NCBI GenBank assembly: GCA_028279375.1
Contig: JANQNW010000004.1
Coordinates: 1 to 64,000 of the forward strand
Reading direction: 5' to 3'
Length of the DNA: 64,000 bases
Origin: Phycisphaerales bacterium
GTDB lineage: Bacteria > Planctomycetota > Phycisphaerae > Phycisphaerales > UBA1924
Position numbers and translations under genes: made by a program. Shown here in pieces: positions 45,703 through 56,876 of this stretch. Position 1 is the first letter of the stretch. Each line of letters begins with the position of its first letter. The notes under the pieces are model-generated. The model saw only the letters and a program-made list of their open reading frames with translations. It made no database searches and was not told the origin of the DNA.

Positions 45703-46224
45703 ATGTCGAAGACACGCAAGCAGTCATCCGCAGCCGCTGAGGCTCTCAAGGCGGTCGAGAGCATCGGCTCCATCGTCTCTCGACTCGAATCCGCAAAGAA
45801 CTCGCTGCTCGAGGAGCAACGTGAACTCGCACGCGAGTGTCGTCAGGCGATCGACGAGGTTGAGAAGAAGTTCAACGGTCTGCAGGACGAGATCGATCGC
45901 GAGATCGCGGAGATCGACAAGGCGCTCGATCGACTCGGTGTCGAGGTTGTTCGATTCAAGCGTGGCCAGAGAATGATCGAAGGCAAGCCGATCTCGGCGC
46001 GCGGGAAGGGCGCCGCGCTCTCCGCGAAGGACGCCATCGTCAAGGTGCTCTCAGGCGCCGGAGGCCCTCGTGACGTCGATACCATCATGACGATGATGCG
46101 AGACGCCGGGTGGCGGACAGGCGCCTCCAACCCCCGCGCGATCGTCTCGCAGGCGCTCGGACAACTGAAGAAAGCTGGCAGGCTCAGCAATCCAAGTCGC
46201 GGAAAGTACGCGCTTCGGAAATGA
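45703..46224 (+). CDS. Coiled-coil protein with a C-terminal winged-helix-like domain
   Basis: 173 residues. The first 85 residues are a long acidic coiled coil (SRLESAKNSLLEEQRELARE, DEIDREIAEIDKALDRLG). A short basic linker follows. The last 70 residues (LSAKDAIVKVLSGAGGPRDV, TIMTMMRDAGWRTGASNPRA, VSQALGQLKKAGRLSN) read as a winged helix of the HARE-HTH kind, ending in the typical G-K-Y-A-L wing. This suggests a DNA-binding or scaffold protein. A good GAGGAG precedes the ATG. Confidence 0.65.
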   Translation: MSKTRKQSSAAAEALKAVESIGSIVSRLESAKNSLLEEQRELARECRQAIDEVEKKFNGLQDEIDREIAEIDKALDRLGVEVVRFKRGQRMIEGKPISARGKGAALSAKDAIVKVLSGAGGPRDVDTIMTMMRDAGWRTGASNPRAIVSQALGQLKKAGRLSNPSRGKYALRK

Positions 46225-46282
46225 CGCGGCGTCCCGGATCGACAATCGGCGGAAACATTCAGCTCGCGCTCGAAGACGCATC

Positions 46283-46513
46283 ATGAACGACACCTTCCAC
46301 TGGCTCGACGTGCAGCGGATCGCCGAGGAACTGGCCGATTCCGATCCTGACGCGAATCCGGTCGCCATCTCCTTCACCGACCTCCGCCGGATGGTGACCG
46401 ACTTGCCAGGGTTCCATGAGGAGCCCGGCCATCCCGTGAACGAGCGAATCCTCGAGGCGATCCAGGCCGCCTGGATCGATGAACTCGACGGCATCGATCA
46501 CGAAGAAGATTGA
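46283..46513 (+). CDS. iscX: IscX (Fe-S assembly protein)
   Basis: 76 residues. The winged helix-like IscX fold is shown by FHWLDVQRIAEELADSDPDA, ISFTDLRRMVTDLPGF and NERILEAIQAAWIDELD, close to the E. coli pattern in length and order. IscX is an acidic adaptor that binds IscS and iron. No other isc gene is in the window. Its last 16 bases overlap the end of the DCC gene on the other strand. Confidence 0.85.
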   Translation: MNDTFHWLDVQRIAEELADSDPDANPVAISFTDLRRMVTDLPGFHEEPGHPVNERILEAIQAAWIDELDGIDHEED

Positions 46514-46884
46514 CCCTGGCCTACGGAATCCGGAGCGCACGTTTCCCGGGAGCGTCGTCTCGCAATCTCTCGGTAGCACCGATCGCCGAGATGGCTCACG
46601 CCCGGCAAATACAGCGCGATCGCCGGAAGCGCGCCGAGGGGCGTCTGGAGCAGCGCACGGCGCACCGCGGGGAAACCCACGAGCACGCGGCCGGAGCGTG
46701 TCCGCATGGGCATGCCTTCCAGTGAACGCTCGCGAGACACCGGCAGTTCATCATCCTTCAGGCTCGTTGAGTCTGCAGCCTCGAGGCGTCCCAGCCAATC
46801 GAGGCGGCGCAACCATCGGACTGAGCGTCTGCACATGCCGCAGGCCCCGTCGAAATACACCATGTCCCTGGGTCGGTCGCTCAC
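46498..46884 (-). CDS. DCC-family thiol-disulphide oxidoreductase-like protein
   Basis: 128 residues. The DUF393 signature is MVYFDGACGMCRRSVRWL, with the CxxC pair C15/C18 in the thioredoxin-like active position. The rest (EGMPMRTRSGRVLVGFPAVR, ALPAIALYLPGVSHLGDRCY) fits the family. Its start overlaps the stop of the upstream gene by four bases (ATGA), so it is co-translated with it. The 3' end overlaps iscX. Confidence 0.85.
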   Translation of the reverse strand: MSDRPRDMVYFDGACGMCRRSVRWLRRLDWLGRLEAADSTSLKDDELPVSRERSLEGMPMRTRSGRVLVGFPAVRRALLQTPLGALPAIALYLPGVSHLGDRCYREIARRRSRETCAPDSVGQGQSSS

Positions 46885-48224
46885 TGGCCATGCCCACGAG
46901 TCCGCGTCGTGCGGAGCACCAGCGGCTGGGTCAGGCGCACGACCGTGTTCGTCGCGCCCGCCTGACGCGGCTGAACGGTGAGGATCAACTCCTCGCCGCT
47001 GATCGGAATCAGAAATCGCTCCGCCGGGTTCCGCGCATTGAGGCGCGCCTCGAAGATCGGCTGCCGAGCCGCCCAGATCGTGACTTGGCAGTCCACCCAG
47101 TCTACGGAGTCCGCGGGAATCTCAAACGCGCCCATGAGCGCACCGGACTCAGGGGGCAGCGTCAGATCGAGACGCGTCGCGCCCGGGGGCACGAGGTCCG
47201 CGCCGCCGAGACTGCCGAATTGCCGCCAACTCAACGGCGACTCAAAACGCGCCGGCTCCGGCGACCAGCGTTCTTGTTGCGGAATCTCCTGGCGCACCTC
47301 CAGCGCGCTCAGCGGCGCGATGCGGCTCGCGCTCTGGCACACACCCGCAATCTCCGCCGGACGCAGGATCACCGTCGAGAGATCCGGTCGCGTCACGAGG
47401 ATGTCGCCGGAGTCCTTGAGACGTCGCCAGTCAATGAACGCGAACGCGCTGCCATTGACAAGGCACAGCAGGGGACCGCTCTCGGGCGAGGCGAGGTTCG
47501 CGAACTCGATTCTGTGTACGCGATCCATCGGCAGTCGCACGAGTCCACCAGACGTCTCGAAGAGAACTGTCTCTGAACCAAGCTCCTCGACGAATCCAGC
47601 CATCCGGTCCCCATTGCGGAGCAGCAGCGTGTCATCCGCGTTGGCGCCGGAATCGTCTCCGCCGAGTTGATCCGGCCGTCGGAACTCGATGGCGCTAACC
47701 GCGTCCAGCGACACGAACTGATCCCCGAGAATCGGATCGAACCACAGGGCCTGCCCCTTCGGCGCTGCGCCCTCGACGAGCCAGCCTGTATGGCGCTGAC
47801 CGTCCGTCAGGAGCAGCACGTCCAGATCGTCCGCACTGTATTCCTGTGGAGGCAGAGATCGCGTATCGACAGAGGGCAGAATCAACGCGCCCACGGCAGA
47901 GAGCGGAATTGTCGCCGTATTCCCGTCCAGATCCACAAGCGACACCCGCTCGCCCGCCGGCTCGATCCGCGCGAGCTCGATCGGGCCGACGTTGCCGGCG
48001 ACGAGCACCGGACGGGGGACACCCGGTCGCACGCGGCTTTCCGGCGCATCGGGCTGGCGAGGAACGCGATCCACCATGCGACTTGGCGGGCGCTCCGCGC
48101 GCTGGCGGCGCTCACCATCGCGCTCGACTGACTGCGCGAGAGCGCCGGCGCCTGCGACAAATGCGCAGGCCCCGATGACCCGCATCGGTCGACGCCTCGA
48201 CGATCTCGTCACTGAATTCCGCAC
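46881..48224 (-). CDS. Exported protein with repeated beta modules, unknown function
   Basis: 447 residues if the GTG at 48224 is used; an ATG at 48185 also has a GAGG site. The N-terminus is signal-like (GACAFVAGAGALAQS). The body has repeated modules of about 50-70 residues, each with a turn and an I/V-rich strand (LARIEPAGERVSLVDLDGNT, DLDVLLLTDGQRHTGWLVEG, DTLLLRNGDRMAGFVEELGS). The C-terminal part (PPGATRLDLTLPPESGALMG, VDCQVTIWAARQPIFEARLN) resembles a jelly-roll carbohydrate-binding-like domain. Family not recognised. It lies 32 bp after the gyrB stop. Confidence 0.6.
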   Translation of the reverse strand: MRNSVTRSSRRRPMRVIGACAFVAGAGALAQSVERDGERRQRAERPPSRMVDRVPRQPDAPESRVRPGVPRPVLVAGNVGPIELARIEPAGERVSLVDLDGNTATIPLSAVGALILPSVDTRSLPPQEYSADDLDVLLLTDGQRHTGWLVEGAAPKGQALWFDPILGDQFVSLDAVSAIEFRRPDQLGGDDSGANADDTLLLRNGDRMAGFVEELGSETVLFETSGGLVRLPMDRVHRIEFANLASPESGPLLCLVNGSAFAFIDWRRLKDSGDILVTRPDLSTVILRPAEIAGVCQSASRIAPLSALEVRQEIPQQERWSPEPARFESPLSWRQFGSLGGADLVPPGATRLDLTLPPESGALMGAFEIPADSVDWVDCQVTIWAARQPIFEARLNARNPAERFLIPISGEELILTVQPRQAGATNTVVRLTQPLVLRTTRTRGHGQ

Positions 48225-48256
48225 AACAATCTGCCTCGAGCTCGCGCGACGGCGAA

Positions 48257-50989
<2,733 letters not shown>

Positions 50990-51150
50990 TCATCTCGGCA
51001 GAAATCATGGTCATCCGGCGCGTCCCGGCGGGGCGTCCTGACCTCCCCACATTCTAGCTTCACAACCCGAATTTCGCCTGTTTCCGAGCCTGCGCATGCG
51101 GCGTCCGGAGCCCTCTTCAGAACCCCCTCAATCCGCCTGCCTGGCGCTCG

Positions 51151-52455
51151 CTATTCGACGATTTCGACGATGCTCACCGTGGGTCCAAGCACCTCGAAGA
51201 GCACCTCGATATCGGCGCCGCCGAGACGCACACAACCCATCGAGCGCTCCTGCCCGATCGATTCCGGATCGATGGTCCCGTGAAGGCCGTAGCCCGTCAG
51301 CAGTTCAGTCTCCGGGTCGAGGCCGTCGAGGCCGACCCAGCGCTCGCCGATGGGGTTCATCGGATCGTCCGCCGCGAAGTACTCCCCGGTTCTCGGGTTC
51401 TTCCATGAGGGATTCATGGCGCGGGAGTCGTTGACGATCCACTTTCCGACGGGCGTGCTGCCGTACTCGCCAAGCCCGACGTCGAACGAGCAGACGTACA
51501 CCGGCGTCTCGCCGTCAGCACCGCTCAGGACGACCTTGCCGCCGCTCACCGTCGGCGCCGGCCCGACATACAAATCCAGGCGGAACGCTGTCTTGTCGAC
51601 GACCGCGTGGAAGGGGCCTCTCACGACCTTGAGCGGCTGGCCCACGCGGAGCCTGCCGGGATCCGTGATTCGGTTTACACGCTGAATGAACCGCCAATCC
51701 ACGCCCTGCGTCTCCCGACGAGCGATTGTCGCCAGGTTGTCGCCGGACTGGACGCTGTACTTCACGACATGCGGGTCCGACGGGATGATCGTCGGCCCGA
51801 AAACCAGGTCCGCGTTGATTTCAGTCATTCTGCTGCGAATGACGTCGCGCTGCGCCTCGTCCGTGCGCGGGTCATGAAGCACGCGATTGAAGAGCTCGCG
51901 CGCCTCGATCGGGCGGTTGCTGGCCAGAGAGCGATTCGCCTCCTCCAGCAGCGCGCTGAGTTCGCCCTCGAAGCGCGCCGGTCGAGTGGAGGTCGTCCGA
52001 TTGGATCGTTCCGGGCTCGCGATGGGGGAGTTCGACTTCTCAGCGCTGCTGAGTTGTGCGCCCGAAGGGCTCGCCGATCCCGGATCCGGGAGCTTCTCTC
52101 CCATGGTGATCACGCTCGCCGAGGGCGAAGGCTGCGGCTTGCTCTGCTGCGGAGTCTGCGAGCGCGATGCTCGCTGCGTCGATGTCTCGGGAATGCGCTG
52201 AGAGCCCGCGGGTTGCATGGACGGCGACGCCGACTCGCCGGAGCGGAGATCAACGCGGTCCTCACCCTCAGCCGGAACCTCGGCGGTCGAGGCCTCCGGA
52301 CGCCACATCCACCAGGCGCCGAAGACGATCAACGCCAGGAGCGCGAGACCAATGAGGCGAGTGCCGAACGGGCCGCGACCCTTGCGACGACCTCTGCCTC
52401 CGCCATAGGGCCGACGCCCCATGTCGGACCGAGCAGTCTGCGAACTGAGAGCCAT
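51151..52455 (-). CDS. L,D-transpeptidase with LysM domain, membrane-anchored
   Basis: 434 residues from the ATG at 52455, with GAGAGAGG just before it. A basic N-terminus, then one membrane helix (FGTRLIGLALLALIVFGAWW), then a Ser/Pro/Gln-rich linker of about 120 residues. A LysM domain follows (VKYSVQSGDNLATIARRETQ). The YkuD catalytic motif is H392-G near YGLHGTIDPES and C408 in RSMGCVRL. It makes 3-3 peptide cross-links in peptidoglycan or attaches proteins. Its expression with the folate cyclo-ligase gene is likely. Confidence 0.92.
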   Translation of the reverse strand: MALSSQTARSDMGRRPYGGGRGRRKGRGPFGTRLIGLALLALIVFGAWWMWRPEASTAEVPAEGEDRVDLRSGESASPSMQPAGSQRIPETSTQRASRSQTPQQSKPQPSPSASVITMGEKLPDPGSASPSGAQLSSAEKSNSPIASPERSNRTTSTRPARFEGELSALLEEANRSLASNRPIEARELFNRVLHDPRTDEAQRDVIRSRMTEINADLVFGPTIIPSDPHVVKYSVQSGDNLATIARRETQGVDWRFIQRVNRITDPGRLRVGQPLKVVRGPFHAVVDKTAFRLDLYVGPAPTVSGGKVVLSGADGETPVYVCSFDVGLGEYGSTPVGKWIVNDSRAMNPSWKNPRTGEYFAADDPMNPIGERWVGLDGLDPETELLTGYGLHGTIDPESIGQERSMGCVRLGGADIEVLFEVLGPTVSIVEIVE

Positions 52456-52525
52456 GCGTACCTCTCTCGAAGAATGATGGCGCCGTCTCCGTGGCGCCGT
52501 CGTGGAAGAAAAACTGTCTGAGGAG

Positions 52526-53200
52526 TCAAACCGGCTTCTTCGCACGAAGTTGAATCGTACGACGATCCGTCACGACCATATCGAGTCGGACGTCATGCGC
52601 CAGCGACGGCGCCTCGTCAACCATCTGTACATCGAAACCGATTCCGCATCGAATCGTGCGGGATCGAAGTCCTGAGCCGCCGAGGAAGCGGTCATAGAAG
52701 CCGCCGCCTCGCCCGACGCGCGCTCCGTGCGCATCAAACGCCACACCCGGGATCACGATGAAGTCGATGTCGCTCGGCGGGATCGGCCGGCCTGGTCGGG
52801 GCTCCGGGACGCTGTTCCGTCCGATCTCGATCGCGTCGTCAAAGTCGTGAATCTCAGTCGGCGTCAGACGCTTCGTCTCCCAGTTGATACGGGGAGCGCA
52901 CACGCTGATGCCGCGCTGGAAACACCGGAGCGCGATATTCGTCACATCAACCTCATCCGCCATCGGCAGATAGAGCATGACGGTATTGGCGCTCTTGAAT
53001 GCGTCCAGTCCGATGAGCCGCTCGCAGGCGGCGATGGAGGCGGCATGGCGCTCCGACTCATCGAGTCGAGCGATGCGCTCGCGAATCTCATCGCGAATCG
53101 CCTGCTTCTTCACGTCCTGATCCATCGCCCCCGGTCCGACGACCGCCTCGTATTCGATCTGGCTCGTGCTCCGCTCGGAGTTCGCTGTGGCCACAGTCAT
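52526..53200 (-). CDS. 5-formyltetrahydrofolate cyclo-ligase
   Basis: 224 residues. The P-loop-like GRGGGFYDRFL near the end is the family hallmark, with VMLYLPMADEVDVTNIAL, CAPRINWETKRLT and FIVIPGVAFDAHGARVGRGG. It converts 5-formyl-THF to 5,10-methenyl-THF with ATP, recycling the folate by-product of GlyA, which is also in this window. An ATG further in (residue 26) is also possible as a start. Confidence 0.93.
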   Translation of the reverse strand: MTVATANSERSTSQIEYEAVVGPGAMDQDVKKQAIRDEIRERIARLDESERHAASIAACERLIGLDAFKSANTVMLYLPMADEVDVTNIALRCFQRGISVCAPRINWETKRLTPTEIHDFDDAIEIGRNSVPEPRPGRPIPPSDIDFIVIPGVAFDAHGARVGRGGGFYDRFLGGSGLRSRTIRCGIGFDVQMVDEAPSLAHDVRLDMVVTDRRTIQLRAKKPV

Positions 53201-53243
53201 TGTCGTCCGGAAACCTCACCTCAATGAGACAATTCGATCGATT

Positions 53244-54095
53244 TCACACGCGCCTTCCGGGGCGACACAACGAGCCGAAATCCGTGACGTCCAGCGCTTC
53301 TCTCAGGCCCGGGTCAACGGCCCGGACGTCCCACGCGCGATTCGTGCGCGGCGACCCGTCGGACCGCGTCCACGCAGGCAATGTCGCCAAAACCGGCGCA
53401 TGATTCTGCGCGATGAGCCACTCTCTGTTGGTCCGCGTGCTCTCATCCTCCGAGTCCGGATCATGGCCGTTCACGACCAGACCCGCGAGCGCCAGCCCTC
53501 GGCTCCGAATCGCGGCGCAGGTCAGCGCCGTGTGATTCAGCGTTCCGAGATCCGCTCGGCAGACCACCACCACTGGGTACCCGATCGCCTCCATCAAGTC
53601 CAGCACCGTTACAAATCGGGGACGCCGTCGCGAGCCTGCAGGATCTCGCGCAAGCGGGACCATCACCCCGCCGACACCCTCCACGATCAGCGCATCGCAC
53701 GATTCATCAATCCGATGCAGCGAGCGCCTGATCGATTCGACGTCCAACTCCTCACCGCGTTCCGCCAATGCGACCGCTGGCGCCAGCGGCGCCTTCAGAC
53801 GCACCGGATTCACCACCTCGAGCCCGCCGATCTCAGGATCGAACTGCGCCGCAAACGCCAGCTCCTCGGCGTCATCGCTCACCAGCCCCTCGCGCTCCCG
53901 GCGACACCCCGAGGCGATCGGCTTCATCACGCCGACACGCGGCGCCGGATGCTCCTGCGACAGCCGTCGCACCAGCTGATCAGCGATCAGGCACGACACC
54001 ACCGTCTTGCCCACCTCGGTGTCCGTCCCGGTCACGAAGAGTCCGCGCGTGCGGGGCGTCTCGAGCGGCGCCAGCATCTCATGCACATCAGCCAT
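53244..54095 (-). CDS. bioD: Dethiobiotin synthetase
   Basis: 283 residues from the ATG at 54095; a frame runs to 54323 but overlaps trmL. P-loop: VTGTDTEVGKTVV. GVMKPIASGCRREREGLVSD, VNPVRLKAPLAPAVALAE, CDALIVEGVGGVMVPLARD and PVVVVCRADLGTLNHTALT are the family order. It closes the ureido ring of dethiobiotin with CO2 and ATP. No other bio gene is in the window. It is divergent from trmL, with 27 bp between starts. Confidence 0.95.
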   Translation of the reverse strand: MADVHEMLAPLETPRTRGLFVTGTDTEVGKTVVSCLIADQLVRRLSQEHPAPRVGVMKPIASGCRREREGLVSDDAEELAFAAQFDPEIGGLEVVNPVRLKAPLAPAVALAERGEELDVESIRRSLHRIDESCDALIVEGVGGVMVPLARDPAGSRRRPRFVTVLDLMEAIGYPVVVVCRADLGTLNHTALTCAAIRSRGLALAGLVVNGHDPDSEDESTRTNREWLIAQNHAPVLATLPAWTRSDGSPRTNRAWDVRAVDPGLREALDVTDFGSLCRPGRRV

Positions 54096-54102
54096 GGGCG
54101 CA

Positions 54103-54108
54103 AGCTTA
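54103..54108 (-). promoter_or_regulatory. Possible -10 box of bioD
   Basis: TAAGCT on the minus strand, seven bases before the ATG at 54095. It overlaps TATGCT at 54107-54112 on the plus strand, the candidate -10 of trmL. The gap between the two starts is too short for two separate promoters. Confidence 0.35.
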
Positions 54109-54122
54109 TGCTCTTGCGGCTC

Positions 54123-54638
54123 ATGGCCACCGCCTCCTCGCCGATTTTCGATGTCGTGATGCATCAGCCGGAGATCCCGAACAACACCGGGAACATCGGC
54201 CGCACCTGCGTCGCCACGGGCTGCGCCCTGAGGCTGATTCACCCGCTCGGTTTCGACACCTCCGAGAAGGCCTTCCGGCGCGCCGGTCTCGACTACTGGC
54301 CGCGTCTGGCGCCAATCGAGCATGACTCATGGAAGGAGTATCTCAACGCGGGCGGAGGCGATGCGCGTCGCTGGTGCTTTTCAACGAAAGCCACTCGGCC
54401 GATCTGGGAGGTCGATCTCAGGCCTGGAGATCACTTCATCTTCGGACGCGAGACCGCCGGCCTGCCTGACGACATCCTCACCGCGCACGACAATACGACG
54501 CTCGCGCTTCCGATGGCGCCCAACGAGCGATCATTGAATGTGGCGACGGCTGTCTGCGCCGTGATCTACGAAGGTCTTCGACAGTGCGTCGCGCGCGGCG
54601 ACATCAGACTCTCAGCCGAGGCGCGCCTCGACTTTTGA
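54123..54638 (+). CDS. trmL: tRNA (cytidine/uridine-2'-O-)-methyltransferase TrmL
   Basis: 171 residues from the ATG at 54123; an ATG at 54108 would add five residues. SPOUT methyltransferase with the trefoil knot: VMHQPEIPNNTGNIGRTCVA, LRLIHPLGFDTSEKAFRRAG, HFIFGRETAGLPDDIL and LPMAPNERSLNVATAVCAVI. It methylates the 2'-O of position 34 in tRNA-Leu. Its 3' end overlaps the next gene on the minus strand by 27 bp. Confidence 0.95.
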   Translation: MATASSPIFDVVMHQPEIPNNTGNIGRTCVATGCALRLIHPLGFDTSEKAFRRAGLDYWPRLAPIEHDSWKEYLNAGGGDARRWCFSTKATRPIWEVDLRPGDHFIFGRETAGLPDDILTAHDNTTLALPMAPNERSLNVATAVCAVIYEGLRQCVARGDIRLSAEARLDF

Positions 54639-55490
54639 GCGGCGGCGTCGGCAGACGCAAAGCAGCGAAGCGCACGCGAGCGCCAGGCCGCCCGGCGCCG
54701 GAACCGAGCCGATCGCAACTCGATCAATGCTCTCACCCCCGTATGCCCCAAACTCGCCGAAGATCAGATCGGCGCCGCCGAGGCCCACGGCGCTCTGGTC
54801 AATACGCAGTCGCACGCGATCCACATCGCTCAGATCAGCGTCCGTGAATCCGTCGAATGCGAATCGGTAGTCGCCAGGGCCCGTGAGCATGCGCGTGATC
54901 GACGCCACGCTCTTCTCAGGGCCGCCGAGATTCGAGAAGACATCAAGCGTCACCGGAATCGCGCGAGTATCGCCCGTCACCGGGTCCACCAGATCGCCCG
55001 AGATCAGGCTAAGGCCGAAAAAGCCGTCCTCACCCATGGACGCCAGGTCAGCATTGAGCTGGCGCTTCTTGCCGCCGCCTCCGTAGAGAAGCGTGAGCAG
55101 GCCGCGCGCATTCGGCGAAGCGCTGAAGCTCAGTTGCCCGCCGCCGGACTCGACGAGCAGGGGAGTCTCGCTCAGACCGCGTCCCTTCAGACGCGCCACA
55201 CGTTTTCCGCCAAGCACGCCATCAAGGTCGAACTGACGCTGACGCTCCTTGCCTCGACGCGTCGGAGCAGCGAGCGGATCGCCTGTCGCCAGATCCACGG
55301 CAAGCGCCAGGCTCGAGCCCACCTCGAGCGCCGATCGCATGCTCACCGAGCCAGCCATCACACCGGGACCGGCGTCGAAGAACGATTCGCTTTCGAACGC
55401 ATTCGTGAAGTCGTCGATGATCAGCGCACCGTTCATGTCCGGGGCGCCGACGGCCAGCGCCGTTGCGCTCAGAAGCGTCGTCAGAATCAT
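54612..55490 (-). CDS. Exported protein with a PEP-CTERM-like sorting tail
   Basis: 292 residues from the ATG at 55490, chosen for its GGGGAGAGAG site. A signal peptide (LLSATALAVGA) precedes an acidic secreted body with IDDFTNAFESESFFDAGPGV and KRVARLKGRGLSETPLLVES; this is probably a beta-sandwich. The C-terminus is SVPAPGGLALACASLLCVCR followed by RRRRS, a VPAPG, hydrophobic, basic tripartite tail as in planctomycete PEP-CTERM proteins. It would be processed and anchored or exported by an exosortase (not in the window). Confidence 0.75.
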   Translation of the reverse strand: MILTTLLSATALAVGAPDMNGALIIDDFTNAFESESFFDAGPGVMAGSVSMRSALEVGSSLALAVDLATGDPLAAPTRRGKERQRQFDLDGVLGGKRVARLKGRGLSETPLLVESGGGQLSFSASPNARGLLTLLYGGGGKKRQLNADLASMGEDGFFGLSLISGDLVDPVTGDTRAIPVTLDVFSNLGGPEKSVASITRMLTGPGDYRFAFDGFTDADLSDVDRVRLRIDQSAVGLGGADLIFGEFGAYGGESIDRVAIGSVPAPGGLALACASLLCVCRRRRSKVEARLG

Positions 55491-55693
55491 GATGCTCTCT
55501 CTCCCCTGCGCCGGCAGCGCTGCGCCGATCAAGCCCAACCCGCCAGCCGACAGTCGGAATATCGGCATGGGACGCGCACGCCTTCGACAGAGACGGGGCC
55601 TGGCTGCGATTTGAGAGCTCGCGGCGCCGTCTGGTGCGCCCGGGCAAATCAGGAAGAGGCAATCGCGCCCGATAAGCAGGCGACGCCGTCCGA

Positions 55694-56875
55694 TCAGTCG
55701 ATACGGCGCTCGCGCGGATCACCGATCGAATCCAGCAGCGCCTCAAAACGCGAGTCCTCCCGAAGCGCCGCCAGATCCGAATCCGATCGCATCCACTCCT
55801 TGTCATTCATCCCCGAGGCGACCGCCTGACGCAGATGCGCGATCGACTTATCAAGCTCACCCGCGCCCGCATACAGACACGCCAGGTTGTACATCGCCCG
55901 CATCCGGTAGCGGGGACTCTGCGCAGCGCGCCCATATGATTTGATCGCCGCCACGTGATCGCCCGCGCCCTGCTGTGCGACTCCGAGCAGATATCGCGCT
56001 TCCGCGTCCGCCGGCGAGGTCTGCACAAGCTCCTCGCACGCGCTGACCGCTTCCTCCCACTTCTCCGCCTCAATCAGCGCCCCGATGCGCTGCCGCCGCC
56101 TGCCGTCCGCATCGAGTTGCGGATTCAACCAGTCGCACCCGGCCTCGATCGCCGCGTCCATGTCCCACGGATGCTGCAGATAGCGTGCGACCTCGCTCGT
56201 CACCTGGGCGCCGAAGAGCCGCGCCGTGACGAGCAGCGCCCCGTCAATACTGGACGACATCCCCGAGGTCGTGATCAATCCCGGCGCCTCGACGACGCGC
56301 TCGTCCTCCACGACCTCGGCGCTCGAAGCTGCCTGCCGAATGCCCTCGACCGTCCACGGGTGGGTCGTCACGCGCACGCCGTCGAGCATGCCAAGCGTCG
56401 CCGGCACGATCACGCCCGTTCCGACGACCAGGTCAAGCTCTGACGCCTCGAGCGCCTCGGCCAGCCACGTCATGTACTTCTCGTCGCGCACGAGCTGCCC
56501 CGCCTGCCCGCCCGGAATCACGATCACATCGGGAGCCGGACACTCGCCATACACATACTGCGGCACGATCTCCATCAGTCGAAGACTCGTGATCGACTCC
56601 GCATCCGGCCCCACGGTGTACACGCTGAATCCCGCCTTGCCGTCGTGCGCGCTGCTCCAGCCGGCGGTGCGCAACACCTCCGTCGGACCGGCGAAATCAA
56701 GCAACTCCGCCCCCGGATACAGGATGATCGCGACATTACGCGTGTATCGCTTCGGCTTGATCTCATCGATCGGACCCTGCGCATGCGGCCCGCCTGCGCG
56801 CGCTGGTGGAGAGCCCGCGATCGCGAGCAGGGAGATTCCGAGCGCGACGCTCCTGATCCTCGCGGTCGAGCGCAT
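55694..56875 (-). CDS. Exported DJ-1/PfpI-like protein with C-terminal TPRs, nucleophile Cys absent
   Basis: 393 residues. A signal peptide (VALGISLLAIAGSPPARAG) is followed by a DJ-1/PfpI domain (NVAIILYPGAELLDFAGPTE, DVIVIPGGQAGQLV). The nucleophile elbow, where homologues have Cys, reads VVGTGVIVPATLGMLDG: Gly152 stands in for Cys. The THP of the second motif (H172) is kept. Residues about 265-350 form TPR-like repeats (EAEKWEEAVSACEELVQTSP, ARYLLGVAQQGAGDHVAAIK). It begins one base after glyA stops and is probably co-expressed with it. It may be a binding protein rather than an enzyme. Confidence 0.82.
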   Translation of the reverse strand: MRSTARIRSVALGISLLAIAGSPPARAGGPHAQGPIDEIKPKRYTRNVAIILYPGAELLDFAGPTEVLRTAGWSSAHDGKAGFSVYTVGPDAESITSLRLMEIVPQYVYGECPAPDVIVIPGGQAGQLVRDEKYMTWLAEALEASELDLVVGTGVIVPATLGMLDGVRVTTHPWTVEGIRQAASSAEVVEDERVVEAPGLITTSGMSSSIDGALLVTARLFGAQVTSEVARYLQHPWDMDAAIEAGCDWLNPQLDADGRRRQRIGALIEAEKWEEAVSACEELVQTSPADAEARYLLGVAQQGAGDHVAAIKSYGRAAQSPRYRMRAMYNLACLYAGAGELDKSIAHLRQAVASGMNDKEWMRSDSDLAALREDSRFEALLDSIGDPRERRID

Positions 56876-56876
56876 C

